Numbered from the stretch's first letter, positions 1 through 9,266 are shown. The stretch is DNA of 64,000 nt from Bog-473 sp963836605 (GCA_963836605.1 CAWIKB010000009.1:310001-374000); one strand, 5' to 3'. A program made the numbers and translations. The notes: a model not told the origin generated them from the sequence alone.

Positions 1-1
1 C

Positions 2-508
2 GTCAAGGCCCTCAGCTTCGTGGCCGGCCCGGCGGCCGGCCCCATCGACCCCGACTACGACTACACCACCTTCGTCGAGGTGGTCCGCTCGGCCGAGGAC
101 GCCTACCGCCAGGCCGGGATCACCGACCCGCGCCGCCAGCTGGCCATGGCCGAGGTGCACGACTGCTTCACCCCGACCGAACTGGTGCTGATGGAGGACC
201 TCGGGTTCGCCGAGCGCGGGACGGCCTGGAAGGAAGTGCTGGCCGGCACCTTCGACCGCGACGGCGAGCTGCCGGTCAACCCCGACGGCGGGCTCAAGAG
301 CTTCGGACACCCCATCGGGGCCTCGGGGCTGCGCATGCTCTTCGAGTGCTGGCTCCAGCTGCGGGGCGACGCGCCGGCCGACCGGCAGATCGCCACCGTC
401 GGCCCGGGGCGGACCATGGGCTTGACCCACAATTTGGGCGGCGCCCCCGGTGAGGGCGTCAGCTTCGTGGGCGTGGTCGGCACCGAGCGCGACGCCCCGG
501 CCGCCTGA
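2..508 (+). CDS. SCP2-type thiolase, C-terminal part (5' end outside window)
   Basis: The reading frame is open from base 2, so the gene starts upstream and only its last 168 codons are here. The visible part is the C-terminal thiolase domain. It has the HDCF motif that supplies a catalytic cysteine in SCP2-type thiolases, then the GGLKSFGHPIGASG block with the catalytic histidine. The usual CxG motif near the C terminus is replaced by a HNLGG block, also typical of the SCP2/sterol-carrier class. Such enzymes cleave or form 3-ketoacyl-CoA in lipid or sterol side-chain oxidation. The stop codon overlaps the start of the following acyl-CoA dehydrogenase by one base (TGATG), which suggests translational coupling. 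The exact substrate cannot be read from the fragment. Confidence 0.9.
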   Translation, partial: VKALSFVAGPAAGPIDPDYDYTTFVEVVRSAEDAYRQAGITDPRRQLAMAEVHDCFTPTELVLMEDLGFAERGTAWKEVLAGTFDRDGELPVNPDGGLKSFGHPIGASGLRMLFECWLQLRGDAPADRQIATVGPGRTMGLTHNLGGAPGEGVSFVGVVGTERDAPAA

Positions 509-1737
509 TGGCCGGTGCGACGGGGACCGACCTGCTGGCCGAGAACGAGGATCAGGCCGCGCTGCGCCAGTTGGCCCGGGACGTGGCCACCCGCGAAGTG
601 GCTCCCCGGGCCTCGGTGGGGGACGAGACCGGGGAAGTGCCCGCCGAGGTGCGCAAGGCGTTGGCCGGCGCCGATCTCCTCCGCATCACGGTCGGTGAGG
701 CGTGGGGCGGCATGGGCTACGGCGACGTCGAGGCCGCCATCGTGCTCGAGGAGATCGCCCGGGCCGACGTGTCCTCGGCCATTTGTTGCCAGCTGACCTA
801 CAACGGCCCCCCACGGGGCATCGAGCACCTCGGGCCCGACGCCATGAAGGAGCGGTGGTTGCCGGCGGCGGCCGACGGCGACGCGCTGATCAGCATCGGC
901 ATCACCGAGCCCGACGCCGGATCGGCCGTGCAGAACATGCGGGCCACCCTGCGCGAGGACGGGCCGGGACGCTGGCGCCTCAACGCCTACAAGAATTACT
1001 CGACCCTCGGGCACGTGGCCCAGGGGGTGCTGGTCTGGTGCCGCTGGCCCGGCGGTGAGGGTGCCAAGGGCATCGGGGCGGTGATCGTGCCGACCGACCG
1101 CGAGGGGGTGTCGGTCACCGGGCGCCATGCCGGGATGGGCATTCACGCCGCCACCGAAGCCGAGTTGGCCTTCGACGCGGTGGAGATCACCGCCGACGAC
1201 ATCCTGGTGGCGGGCGACCCCTCCTCCACCGGGGCGTTCAAGGTGCTGCTGTCGCACCTCAATCATGAGCGCTGCGGCAACGCGGCGATGTGCGTGGGTG
1301 CGGCGCAGGGGGCCTTGGAGCATGCGGTGCGCTACATGTCCGAGCGCGTCATCGGTGGTCGGCCCCTGGCCGACCTGCAGGGACTGCAGTGGAAACTGGC
1401 CGACATGACGGTCCAACTCGAGGGCGCCCGGTTGCTGCTGGCCCGGGCCGTCCGCCTGGCCGGCGACGGTGGCACCCCGCCGCCACTCGAAACGGCGCTG
1501 GCCAAGACGGCAGCCAACCTGGCCGCCAAATTCGTGTGCGACGAGGCCATGCAGATCCACGGCGGCTACGGCTACAGCCGCGAGTACCCCCTCGAGCGGG
1601 CCTACCGGGACATCCGCGGCCTGTGCTTCGGCGCCGGGACCGTGGAGGCCCAGCGCAACTTCATCGGGCTCAGGGTCTCAGCCGGTGGGCGCACCGGCTC
1701 ACCGGGCTGGCGCAACCCGCTCAACGACGCGGGCTAG
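508..1737 (+). CDS. Acyl-CoA dehydrogenase
   Basis: A 409-residue flavoprotein of the acyl-CoA dehydrogenase family, which introduces the alpha-beta double bond into acyl-CoA using FAD and passes electrons to ETF. N-terminal helical, central beta and C-terminal helical domains can be followed. The C-terminal signature runs GGYGYSREYPLERAYRD and continues into FGAGTVEAQRN. In medium-chain enzymes the catalytic glutamate lies in an EGT motif at that position; here it reads AGT. The base must therefore sit elsewhere, as in isovaleryl- or long-chain-type enzymes, or the subunit needs a partner. It starts at the ATG overlapping the thiolase stop, so the two are an operon. Confidence 0.92.
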   Translation: MAGATGTDLLAENEDQAALRQLARDVATREVAPRASVGDETGEVPAEVRKALAGADLLRITVGEAWGGMGYGDVEAAIVLEEIARADVSSAICCQLTYNGPPRGIEHLGPDAMKERWLPAAADGDALISIGITEPDAGSAVQNMRATLREDGPGRWRLNAYKNYSTLGHVAQGVLVWCRWPGGEGAKGIGAVIVPTDREGVSVTGRHAGMGIHAATEAELAFDAVEITADDILVAGDPSSTGAFKVLLSHLNHERCGNAAMCVGAAQGALEHAVRYMSERVIGGRPLADLQGLQWKLADMTVQLEGARLLLARAVRLAGDGGTPPPLETALAKTAANLAAKFVCDEAMQIHGGYGYSREYPLERAYRDIRGLCFGAGTVEAQRNFIGLRVSAGGRTGSPGWRNPLNDAG

Positions 1738-1793
1738 AGGCCACCCCGTTGGTGGGAGCACTCGATACCTCGGATCTCGACCGCAGTCGGCCC

Positions 1794-2513
1794 ATGGCCG
1801 CCCGGGTCTGCCGGGCCAGCAAGCACTACGGCACCAGCGCGGCCACGGTGACCGCGCTCGACTCGGTGACGGTGGCGTTCGAAGCGGGGCGGTTCAGCAC
1901 CATCATGGGGCCGTCGGGGTCGGGCAAGTCGACGCTGTTGCACTGTCTGTCCGGACTCGACACGCTGAGCTCGGGTACGGCCCACATCGGCCCGACCGAG
2001 CTGTCCACGCTGAGCGAACGAGAGCTGACCGAACTTCGTCGCACCCAGGTCGGGTTCGTCTTCCAGGGTTTCAACCTGCTGCCCACGCTGTCGGCCCGGG
2101 AGAACATCGAGCTCCCGGCCGGGCTGGCGGGACGCCGTGCGGACCCGGCGTGGGTCGAACACCTGGCCGGGCTGCTCGGCATCGGCGACCGGCTGAAGCA
2201 CCGGCCGGCCCAGCTCTCCGGGGGACAGCAGCAGCGCGTGGCCGTGGCGCGGGCATTGGTCAACCGCCCCACCATCGTCTTCGCTGACGAGCCCACAGGG
2301 AATCTCGACACCAAATCCGGCGCGGCCCTGCTCGAGCTGTTGGCCGGCATCGTCGTGGACGAGGCGCAATCGGTGATCATGGTCACCCACGACCCGGCCG
2401 CGGCCAGCCACGGCCACCGGGTGGTGTTCCTCCTCGACGGCCACATGGTCGAGGATCTCAGCGAGCCGACCACGGAAGCCGTGGCGCATCACCTGGCCGT
2501 CCTGGAGGGGTGA
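1794..2513 (+). CDS. ABC transporter ATP-binding protein (LolD/MacB type)
   Basis: ATPase of a MacB/LolD-type ABC system, 239 residues from the ATG at 1794. Walker A GPSGSGKST is at about residues 39-47, followed by a Q-loop (VFQGFNLLP), the LSGGQQQR signature, Walker B (VFADEPTGNLD) and the H-loop (VTHD). This class powers FtsX-like permeases that move lipids, lipoproteins or peptides across or out of the membrane rather than importing nutrients. A GTG at 1752 with an AGAGG about 11 nt upstream is an alternative start; I chose 1794 because MAARVCRASKHYG matches where family members begin. The permease follows after three bases. Confidence 0.9.
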   Translation: MAARVCRASKHYGTSAATVTALDSVTVAFEAGRFSTIMGPSGSGKSTLLHCLSGLDTLSSGTAHIGPTELSTLSERELTELRRTQVGFVFQGFNLLPTLSARENIELPAGLAGRRADPAWVEHLAGLLGIGDRLKHRPAQLSGGQQQRVAVARALVNRPTIVFADEPTGNLDTKSGAALLELLAGIVVDEAQSVIMVTHDPAAASHGHRVVFLLDGHMVEDLSEPTTEAVAHHLAVLEG

Positions 2514-2516
2514 CCC

Positions 2517-5096
2517 GTGTGGCGGGTCGTGGTCCGGAGCCATCAACGCCATCTGTTGCGGCTGGTCCTGGTCTGCGTGGCCATCGCCGTCGGTGTGGCG
2601 TTCCTGGCCGGGACCTTCATCCTCACTGACACCGACAACCAGTCCATTGCCGCCACGTCGGAGCAGGCGTACGCCAACGTCTCGGTGGCCGTGCAGGGGC
2701 ACCACTCCTCGTCCAACCTGCCCGGCCTCGCCGGGTTCACCAAGGTGCCCGAGAGCCTGGTGGCCGCGGTGCGCGGCGTGCCGGGGGTGGTGACAGCCCA
2801 GGGGGAAGTCGACGGGTACGCCCAGCTGGTCGGTCCCGGTGGCGCGCTGATCGGGGGCGACACGTCGTCGGCTCTGGGGATTTCGGTGGGACCGGTGGCG
2901 AGCCTCCGTCCCTTCGTCCTGCACGCCGGAAGGCTGCCGACCACGTCGCGCCAGATCGTCGTCGACACCCAGACCTTTGCCTCGGAGGGATGGCACCTGG
3001 GCCAAGAGGTACGGGTGGTCACCGATCAGCCCACGCAGCGGTTCACCGTGGTGGGGACGGTCACGTCGCGCCAATCGTCCGATGTCCTGGGGACGTCGCT
3101 GATCGGCTTCACCACGCCGACGGCGCAACATCTCCTCGGGGCCACCGGCTCCTACAGCGTGATCCTGGCCTCGGCTCCGGGCTTGTCGGAGCACGTGGCG
3201 GCGGCCCGCGTGGCGAGGGCCATCGGTCCGGGGTACGAGGCCGTCACCGGAGGGGCCTTCGCCGCGGAGATCGCCACCATCAGCAGCGTGGGAGCACCGA
3301 AATTCACAGCCGTGCTCGACGTGGTGTTGGGAGTGGCGCTCTTCGTCGGCGCCCTGGTGATCTTCAACATCATCAGCATCCTGGTGGCCCAACGGCGCCG
3401 GGAGCTCGGCCTGTTGCGCTCACTGGGAGCGTCGCGAGCCCAGGTCTACCGGTCGGTCCTGGGCGAGGCGGCCGCTCTGGGCTTTGTGGCCTCGGCCATC
3501 GGGCTCTGTCTCGGCCTGGGTGCCGCGGCGGCGTTGCGGGGCTTCAACACCAGTCCCGGAGCCCAGACGACCGCCGCCGGGTTGGTGGTGAGCATGCGCA
3601 CCGTCGTGGTGAGCTTGGTCGTCGGCACCGGCGTGACGTGTGTGGCCTCGCTTCTCCCCGCGGTGGCCGCCAGCAAGATCTCGCCGGTCAGCGCGCTGCA
3701 CCAGGATGCGGTGGGAGAGGTCGCCGACCCCTCCACCCGGTGGCGGACGACCGGCCTGGTCACATCGATCGCCGGGCTGGCCCTGGTCGCGGTGGGCCTC
3801 TTCGTGAATCAGGGAAACCGGATCGAGCTCTGGTTGGTGGGCGCCGGCATGGCGCTGGCCGTCATCGGGCTGGGCCGCTTGAGCCCGGTCATCGTCCCGC
3901 CGCTCGTCGCCGTTTTGGGCTGGCCCTTGCAGCACCTGTCCGGTCTGCCCGGCCACCTGGGTTGCCAGAACACGAAGCGCAACGCCCGCCGCACGGCGAC
4001 GACCGCCGCCGCGTTGATCATCGGGGTGGCGCTGGTCAGCGTGCTGGCCATCGTGGAGACGTCGGCCCGAGCCTCGACCGACAGCGAAATCAGCCACTCC
4101 CTGTCGGCGGACTTCGAGGTGCTGCCCGCCGGATCGGCCCCTCTGAATGCGGGGCCGTCCAAGGCCCAGGCCCTCAGCCCGGCGGTGTTGTCCCGTCTCC
4201 GGGCCCAACCCGAATTGTCGGTCTCGCCGTACTCCTTCGTGACCTTCGAGCTGAGGGGCCGGGGCAACTACGGGGCCGCGGTCGACACCAACACCATCTC
4301 GCGCATGATCTCGTTCGGGGCGGTGCAGGGCAGCATCGCCGCTCTCGCCCGGGGCGGCATCGCCGCCTCGGCGCAGCAGGCGGCGGTGCAGAACCTCAAG
4401 GTGGGGGAGAGGGTCGATGTCGCCTTGGTCAATCAACTGCCGTCGAGAACGTCAACCTCCATGCGCGTGGTGGCCATCTACCCCCGGGGTGACAACGAGG
4501 CCGGCTACCTCTTCTCGACGTCGACGGCGGCGCGGATCGACCCCTCACTGCAACTGAGCGCCGTGCTGGTTGCGGCCCGGCCCGGAGTGTCACACCGCCA
4601 GGCCCACGCGGCGGTGACGCGGGCCACAGCGGGGTTCTCCGATGTCAGCGTGCAGGATGTGGCCCAGGTGACGGCGGCGCAGGACCAGAGCATCGCCAGC
4701 CAGCTCAACCTGATCTCGGTGCTCCTGGTGCTGGCCATCGTGGTGGCCCTCCTGGGCATCGTCAACACGTTGGCCCTCTCGGTGGTCGAGCGCGGGCGCG
4801 AGCTGGCGCTGTTGCGGGCCGTCGGCATGTCGAGGGCCCAGATGCGTTCCATGGTGCGGTTGGAGGCCGCGCTGATCGGCATGATCGGGGCACTGCTCGG
4901 AGTGGTGCTCGGGCTCTTCCTCGGCTGGGTCTTCCAACGTGCGCTCAGCACCCAGGGCATTGCCGAGCTGGTGGTGCCCTGGCCGCGCCTGCTCGTCTAC
5001 GTGGTGGTCGGTGCCGCCACGGGGTTGATCGCCGGTACCATCCCGGCCCGCCGGGCGGCCCGGGTCAACATGCTCGATGCGATCGCCAGCGAGTGA
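2517..5096 (+). CDS. ABC transporter permease with two FtsX domains
   Basis: An 859-residue membrane protein starting at GTG 2517, three bases after the ATPase stop. It has an N-terminal membrane segment (about residues 10-30), a long extracytoplasmic MacB-like region, a first FtsX core with three or four membrane helices (about 265-400), a second extracytoplasmic region, and a second FtsX core near the C terminus. Both cores carry the typical sequence after the first helix: RRRELGLLRSLGASRAQ in one and RGRELALLRAVGMSRAQ in the other. This duplicated form is the usual actinobacterial partner of LolD-like ATPases. The cargo is unknown; export or extraction of a lipid or envelope component is the family expectation. 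Confidence 0.92.
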   Translation: MWRVVVRSHQRHLLRLVLVCVAIAVGVAFLAGTFILTDTDNQSIAATSEQAYANVSVAVQGHHSSSNLPGLAGFTKVPESLVAAVRGVPGVVTAQGEVDGYAQLVGPGGALIGGDTSSALGISVGPVASLRPFVLHAGRLPTTSRQIVVDTQTFASEGWHLGQEVRVVTDQPTQRFTVVGTVTSRQSSDVLGTSLIGFTTPTAQHLLGATGSYSVILASAPGLSEHVAAARVARAIGPGYEAVTGGAFAAEIATISSVGAPKFTAVLDVVLGVALFVGALVIFNIISILVAQRRRELGLLRSLGASRAQVYRSVLGEAAALGFVASAIGLCLGLGAAAALRGFNTSPGAQTTAAGLVVSMRTVVVSLVVGTGVTCVASLLPAVAASKISPVSALHQDAVGEVADPSTRWRTTGLVTSIAGLALVAVGLFVNQGNRIELWLVGAGMALAVIGLGRLSPVIVPPLVAVLGWPLQHLSGLPGHLGCQNTKRNARRTATTAAALIIGVALVSVLAIVETSARASTDSEISHSLSADFEVLPAGSAPLNAGPSKAQALSPAVLSRLRAQPELSVSPYSFVTFELRGRGNYGAAVDTNTISRMISFGAVQGSIAALARGGIAASAQQAAVQNLKVGERVDVALVNQLPSRTSTSMRVVAIYPRGDNEAGYLFSTSTAARIDPSLQLSAVLVAARPGVSHRQAHAAVTRATAGFSDVSVQDVAQVTAAQDQSIASQLNLISVLLVLAIVVALLGIVNTLALSVVERGRELALLRAVGMSRAQMRSMVRLEAALIGMIGALLGVVLGLFLGWVFQRALSTQGIAELVVPWPRLLVYVVVGAATGLIAGTIPARRAARVNMLDAIASE

Positions 5097-5191
5097 GACC
5101 GAGAGCGACGCGTCGGACCTCGTAGGTTGTTCCGCGCTGCTCGAGGAGCACTGCCGGGAACCCAACAGTGCCCGAGAGCCAAAATTTCGCC

Positions 5192-5217
5192 AGAGAAATT
5201 GCACGAGAGAAATTGCA
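5192..5217 (+). repeat. 12-bp direct repeat in an AT-rich patch before the HNH gene
   Basis: AGAGAAATTGCA occurs at 5192-5203 and again at 5206-5217 (14-bp period). Just upstream AATTTC (5183-5188) can pair with GAAATT (5195-5200), so the first copy also forms a small dyad. The 5181-5225 stretch is clearly AT-richer than its surroundings. It lies in the 271-bp gap between the ABC permease and the DUF222-HNH gene, where nothing else is recognisable. It could be an operator or a remnant of inserted DNA. Confidence 0.5.
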
Positions 5218-5367
5218 GAAAAATGGTGCACATCGCGGGCATTTCGGGAGACGGATTCTGGACATCCTTCTGGTCGTCGAACGGCCGGACCAGACCTGGA
5301 AGAATTGATGTTCTGAACTGCTGTTTCGGCCCGCTGATGTGTCACATCCTCATGGTGTGATGTCAGG

Positions 5368-6600
5368 GTGGAACGTCCGGGAAATGACCAACGCGGCGGA
5401 CTGGACCAACTTGGCCGACTCGGTGAACTCGACGCCCCGGACTCTCTCGACTCTCTCGCCGCGCTTGAAGCTGTGGTGCATCATCTCTCCCGGAGTGACT
5501 TGTCGCAGTACGGAGATGGCGAGTCGATAGAACGTATCGAGCGCATTCGCTCCCAGGTCGAGTACATCGCCACGGAGGCGGTGTCGAATTTCGACCTCGG
5601 TGGCGAGTGGGCGTTGCGTGGAGCCCGCACGCCGGCGGTATGGCTGGCCAAGCAATGCCAGATACCCAAGGCTGACGCCAGCCGCCAGGTACGGCGCGGG
5701 CGCATGTTGGGTCACTTGCCGGCTTCTCGAGAGGCCTGGTCGCAGGGCGCGGTGAGCACGGCCCACTTCGACGTGCTGGCCTCGTTGCGCAACGGCCGGA
5801 CCGAGCCCTACTTGGAGCGCGACGAGGCCATGCTGGTCGGCGAGGCCCAGCGCCACTCATTCGATGACTTCATCCGGATTGCCCGCTACTGGGAGCAGCA
5901 CGCCGATCCCGATGGAGTCGAGGAGGACGACATGGAGCGCCGGGCCCGCCGGGACGTCTACCTGACCCCGAGCATCGGCGGCATGTACCTGGGCAAAATG
6001 ACGTTGGACCCGATCTCCGGGGCCATCGTCGCCGGTGAGCTCGATCGCCTGGAACGCGAGCTCTTCGAGGCCGACTGGGCCCAGGCCAAAGTGGAACTGG
6101 GCCGGGACCCTCGCGTCGACGAACTCTGTCGTACCGCCAACCAGCGCCGGGCCGACGCGCTCGTCGAGATGGCAACCCGATCCAAGGCCGCCCCGGCCGA
6201 CGGGCGCATGCCGGCGCCTCTCTTCACCGTTCTGGTGGGCTACGAGACGCTGCATGGACGCGTCTGCGAGCTCGCCCAGGGCGGTCGCATGGTCCTCTCG
6301 CCGGGATCGCTACTGCCGTGGATGGACCAGGCGTATGTGGAACGAGCCGTGTTCGGACCGGGCAGGCGCGTCGAAGTCGGGATCACCTCGAGGTTCTTCA
6401 CGGGGGCCACCCGTCGGGCCATCGAGATACGGGACCGGGAGTGCACGCACGAGTTCTGCCACGAGCCGGCTGAGCGGTGCCAGGCTGACCACATAGAGCA
6501 GTTCGCCGAGGGTGGCCCGACGACGCAGGAGAACGGACGGCTGCTCTGCGCCTTCCATAACCGCCAGCGCAACCAACGACCTCCGCCGGGCGGGCAGTAG
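5368..6600 (+). CDS. DUF222 / HNH endonuclease domain protein (13E12-repeat type)
   Basis: A 410-residue protein: an N-terminal DUF222 helical region (about residues 30-300) followed by a C-terminal HNH nuclease motif. The HNH part reads CTHEFC, then CQADHIEQFAEGGPT and LLCAFHNRQRNQ, giving two Cys pairs for structural zinc and the D-H, N, H catalytic set. Proteins of this layout are abundant in actinobacteria and occur as multicopy families in mycobacterial genomes; their function is not established, and mobile-DNA or defence roles have been suggested. The GTG at 5368 is the first usable start; no convincing ribosome site precedes it. The AT-rich upstream flank and lone position would suit a recently acquired gene. 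Confidence 0.85.
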   Translation: MERPGNDQRGGLDQLGRLGELDAPDSLDSLAALEAVVHHLSRSDLSQYGDGESIERIERIRSQVEYIATEAVSNFDLGGEWALRGARTPAVWLAKQCQIPKADASRQVRRGRMLGHLPASREAWSQGAVSTAHFDVLASLRNGRTEPYLERDEAMLVGEAQRHSFDDFIRIARYWEQHADPDGVEEDDMERRARRDVYLTPSIGGMYLGKMTLDPISGAIVAGELDRLERELFEADWAQAKVELGRDPRVDELCRTANQRRADALVEMATRSKAAPADGRMPAPLFTVLVGYETLHGRVCELAQGGRMVLSPGSLLPWMDQAYVERAVFGPGRRVEVGITSRFFTGATRRAIEIRDRECTHEFCHEPAERCQADHIEQFAEGGPTTQENGRLLCAFHNRQRNQRPPPGGQ

Positions 6601-6704
6601 GACCTCCCCCGACGCGTTAGGTGAGATTGTGCCTGCTCGATCCCCCGGCGCCAGACCTCAGACGTTGCCGCGAGCCATTCGCCTCGCCGACCGCGTCCAG
6701 CGCG

Positions 6705-6740
6705 TTGGGTTCAGCCTTGGGTTCAGCCTTGGGTGCCGCT
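6705..6740 (+). repeat. 12-bp tandem repeat, three copies
   Basis: TTGGGTTCAGCC is at 6705-6716 and 6717-6728, followed by a degenerate copy TTGGGTGCCGCT at 6729-6740. It lies in the 218-bp convergent gap between the HNH gene and the aldehyde dehydrogenase, upstream of the terminator at 6780-6813. No function is suggested. Confidence 0.7.
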
Positions 6741-6779
6741 CCCACGTCCGGCTATCGCAGGGTTAGTGATGCAGCGGCC

Positions 6780-6813
6780 TGCCCCGAAGCGCCCTTCCCG
6801 ACCCTTCGGGGCA
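6780..6813 (-). terminator. Hairpin terminator after aldehyde dehydrogenase
   Basis: TGCCCCGAAG (6780-6789) is perfectly complementary to CTTCGGGGCA (6804-6813), a 10-bp stem with a 14-nt loop. It begins 5 bases past the stop of the minus-strand aldehyde dehydrogenase. There is no clear U tract, as is common for actinobacterial hairpin terminators. It could act in both directions. Confidence 0.7.
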
Positions 6814-6818
6814 ACCTC

Positions 6819-8237
6819 TCAGCGTTGCATCGCCTTGGTCTCGACGAACTCCTCGAGACCGTACCGGCCCCGCTCGCGCCCGATGCCCGACTGCTTGTAG
6901 CCCCCGAACGGGGCGCTGGGGTTGAAGGCCCCGCCGTTGATGTCGACCTGACCGGTCCGCATCTGCCGGGCCACGTTCTCCGCCCGGGCCGGATCGGCAC
7001 TCGACACGCCGCCCGCCAGGCCGTAGGGCGTGTCGTTGGCGATCTCGATGGCCTCTTCCTCGGTGTCATAGGGAATGATCGAGAGCACCGGACCGAAGAT
7101 CTCCTCCCGGGCGATGGTCATGGTCCGGGTCACCTCGGAGAAGACGGTCGGCTGGACGAAGAAGCCCTTTTCGAGACCTTCCGGCGCGTCGGCGCCGCCG
7201 GTGACCAACTTGGCCCCCTCCTCGACGCCCTTGTTGATGTAGCCCCGGACGCGGTCTCGTTGGACGGAGGAGACGAGAGGTCCGAGCAACTTCCCCTCCT
7301 CGAAGGGGTCGCCGGGGGCAAAGCCTTCGGCGGCCGTGAGCGCCAGTTGCTCCACCTCGGCCAGCTTGGCGCGGGGGACCAGCATGCGGGTCAGGGCCGA
7401 GCAGGTCTGCCCCGAGTTCATGTAGCAGGCGAACACGCCGGCGGGCACCGCTTTCTCGAAGTCGGCGTCGTCGAGCAAAATGTTGGCTGACTTCCCGCCG
7501 AGCTCGAGCGATACCCGCTTGACGCCCGCCGCGGCCAGTTCCATGACGCGCTTGCCGGCGCGGGTGGATCCGGTGAACGAGACCATGTCGACCTTGGGGT
7601 GGGAGGCAATGGCCTCGCCGACGACCGATCCGACCCCGGTCACCAGGTTGAAGACGCCGGCGGGCAGTCCAACTTCGTCAATGACCTCAGCCAGAGCGAA
7701 GGCGTTCAAGGGTGCGACCTCACTGGGCTTGAGTACCACGGTGCAGCCGGCCGCCAGCGCCGGGGCCACCTTGAGCACGATCTGGTAGAGCGGGTAGTTC
7801 CAGGGTGTGATGGCGCCGACGACGCCCACCGGCTCGCGCACGATCAGCGAGTTCCCGATCTCCTCTTCCCAGGGGAAGGTCTCGGCTGCCTTGGCCGCGT
7901 CGGCGAACGCCCCGGAGGGCAGCCCCACCTGGATCATCCCCGACAGGGTCATCGGCATGCCCACCTCGTGCGAGATGATGGCGGCGATCTCATCGGTGCG
8001 CGCGGCCAGCGCCTCGCCGATACGGACCAGGACCTTGGCCCGCTCCTCCCGGGAGGTGGCCGACCAGGCCGGCAAGGCGGCGGAGGCGGCCTCGACGGCT
8101 GCGTCCACGTCCTCGGCCGTCCCCTCGGGGATGGTGGCCATCACTTCCTCGGTGGTGGAGTCGATGACCGGGAGCGTTCCCGAGCCGGTCGACGGGACCC
8201 AGCTTCCCCCGATGTAGAGCTTGTCGCGAACGTCCAT
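6819..8237 (-). CDS. NAD(P)-dependent aldehyde dehydrogenase
   Basis: A 472-residue aldehyde dehydrogenase oxidising an aldehyde to the carboxylic acid. The cofactor-binding ITPWNYPLYQ block is near residues 143-152, the FTGSTRAG turn near 221-228, the general-base glutamate in LELGGKS (E245), and the nucleophilic cysteine in NSGQTCSA (C279). All key residues are intact. The ATG at 8237 was chosen because GGGAGG sits about 5 nt upstream and MDVRDKLYIGG is the usual family start. The SDR gene at 8347 lies just upstream on the same strand, so they may be cotranscribed. The substrate is not determined by sequence. Confidence 0.93.
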   Translation of the reverse strand: MDVRDKLYIGGSWVPSTGSGTLPVIDSTTEEVMATIPEGTAEDVDAAVEAASAALPAWSATSREERAKVLVRIGEALAARTDEIAAIISHEVGMPMTLSGMIQVGLPSGAFADAAKAAETFPWEEEIGNSLIVREPVGVVGAITPWNYPLYQIVLKVAPALAAGCTVVLKPSEVAPLNAFALAEVIDEVGLPAGVFNLVTGVGSVVGEAIASHPKVDMVSFTGSTRAGKRVMELAAAGVKRVSLELGGKSANILLDDADFEKAVPAGVFACYMNSGQTCSALTRMLVPRAKLAEVEQLALTAAEGFAPGDPFEEGKLLGPLVSSVQRDRVRGYINKGVEEGAKLVTGGADAPEGLEKGFFVQPTVFSEVTRTMTIAREEIFGPVLSIIPYDTEEEAIEIANDTPYGLAGGVSSADPARAENVARQMRTGQVDINGGAFNPSAPFGGYKQSGIGRERGRYGLEEFVETKAMQR

Positions 8238-8318
8238 GACGCCTCCCTGTAGCCAGCTGACAGAGGGGACCCTATCGGGCGGGGAGAATGGCGTGCCCAA
8301 CCAGTCGGCCCCGTCAGC

Positions 8319-8350
8319 CCTTCGTCAGTCCTTCGTCAGCCCTTCGTCAG
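8319..8350. repeat. 11-bp tandem repeat covering the SDR stop codon
   Basis: CCTTCGTCAG occurs at 8319-8328, 8330-8339 and 8341-8350 (11-bp period), with a partial fourth copy after it. The TCA at 8347-8349 in the last copy is the stop codon (TGA) of the minus-strand SDR gene, so the same stop triplet is repeated downstream of the gene. Confidence 0.8.
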
Positions 8351-9237
8351 TCCTTCTTGCCCAGAAGCGGGTGCTCGCCCATGCCCACCGGCTGGAGGTG
8401 CTGGCCCAGGACCTCGTGGAAGTGTTCGGCCACTTCGGCGGGGGTCCAACCGCCGTCCTTGAACATGGTGGCGATCTGCCGCGGGGTCTGGAACAGCGTG
8501 TACGCGAAGCCGGTCCGGCCCAGAACCTGGCCGTTGACATAGGACGCACCCTCACTGGCCAGGAAGGCGACCAGGGGAGCGTTGAGGGCCGGGTCCTGGT
8601 CGGCCGGTGGCTCGGCGCCGGCGTAGAGGCCCTCGGTCATGCGGGTGAACCCGGCCGGCGCCACCGCGTTGGCCGTGATCCCGTACTTCCCCAGTTCGAG
8701 CGCCCAGACGAACGTCATCCCCATGATGGCCGCCTTGGCGGCGCCGTAGTTCGTCTGGCCGAAGTTGCCCCGGAGCCCGGCGGAGGAGGTGATGTTCACG
8801 ATCCGCCCGTACCCGGCCTCCTTCATCAGCGGGGCGGCGTGACGCACGGTGTTGAAGGTCCCCTTCTGGTGGACGGCGATCACGGCGTCGTAGTCGGCCT
8901 CGTCCATCTTGACCAGGGTCCGATCCCGCACGATCCCGGCGTTGTTGACCACGATGTCGATCCGGCCGAACGAGTCGACCGCGCTGGCGATGATCCGGCC
9001 CGCCGCATCGAAGTCGCTGACCGAGTCGTGATTGGGGACGGCTGCGCCCCCTTTGCCCTCGATCTCCTGGCAGACCTGGGCCGCCGGGTCCTCCTCGGTG
9101 CCCTCGCCGCCGAGGGAGACACCGACGTCGTTGACCACCACCTTGGCTCCCTCAGAAGCCAGACAGAGCGCGATGTCACGCCCGATCCCCCGCCCGGCTC
9201 CGGTCACCACGGCCACTCTGTCCTCGAGAATTCCCAT
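8347..9237 (-). CDS. SDR-family oxidoreductase (17-beta-HSD4-like)
   Basis: A 296-residue short-chain dehydrogenase. The NAD-binding TGAGRGIG is at residues 12-19, NNAG at 98-101, and the catalytic triad is Ser151/152, Tyr164 and Lys168 (YGAAK). The MGILEDRVAVVTG start and the long C-terminal tail resemble the 3-hydroxyacyl-CoA dehydrogenase part of peroxisomal multifunctional enzyme 2. It is clearly related to the SDR at 34971. The start codon is 29 nt downstream of a palindromic operator (9267-9284). A TATCCT ending 5 nt before the ATG and the lack of a ribosome site suggest a leaderless transcript. Confidence 0.9.
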   Translation of the reverse strand: MGILEDRVAVVTGAGRGIGRDIALCLASEGAKVVVNDVGVSLGGEGTEEDPAAQVCQEIEGKGGAAVPNHDSVSDFDAAGRIIASAVDSFGRIDIVVNNAGIVRDRTLVKMDEADYDAVIAVHQKGTFNTVRHAAPLMKEAGYGRIVNITSSAGLRGNFGQTNYGAAKAAIMGMTFVWALELGKYGITANAVAPAGFTRMTEGLYAGAEPPADQDPALNAPLVAFLASEGASYVNGQVLGRTGFAYTLFQTPRQIATMFKDGGWTPAEVAEHFHEVLGQHLQPVGMGEHPLLGKKD

Positions 9238-9266
9238 CGCGGGAGGATAGCCCGGTGCCCCAGTTC

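Noticed and set aside
103..1560. A 485-codon minus-strand frame over the thiolase and acyl-CoA dehydrogenase genes
   Set aside because: No recognisable domain, biased composition, fully antisense to genes with strong family motifs.
5333..5366. Dyad-like sequence tgtcacatcctcatggtg near the HNH start as a tenth operator copy
   Set aside because: Only five bases pair (TCACA/TGTGA) and the TGAC-N6-GTCA core is absent.
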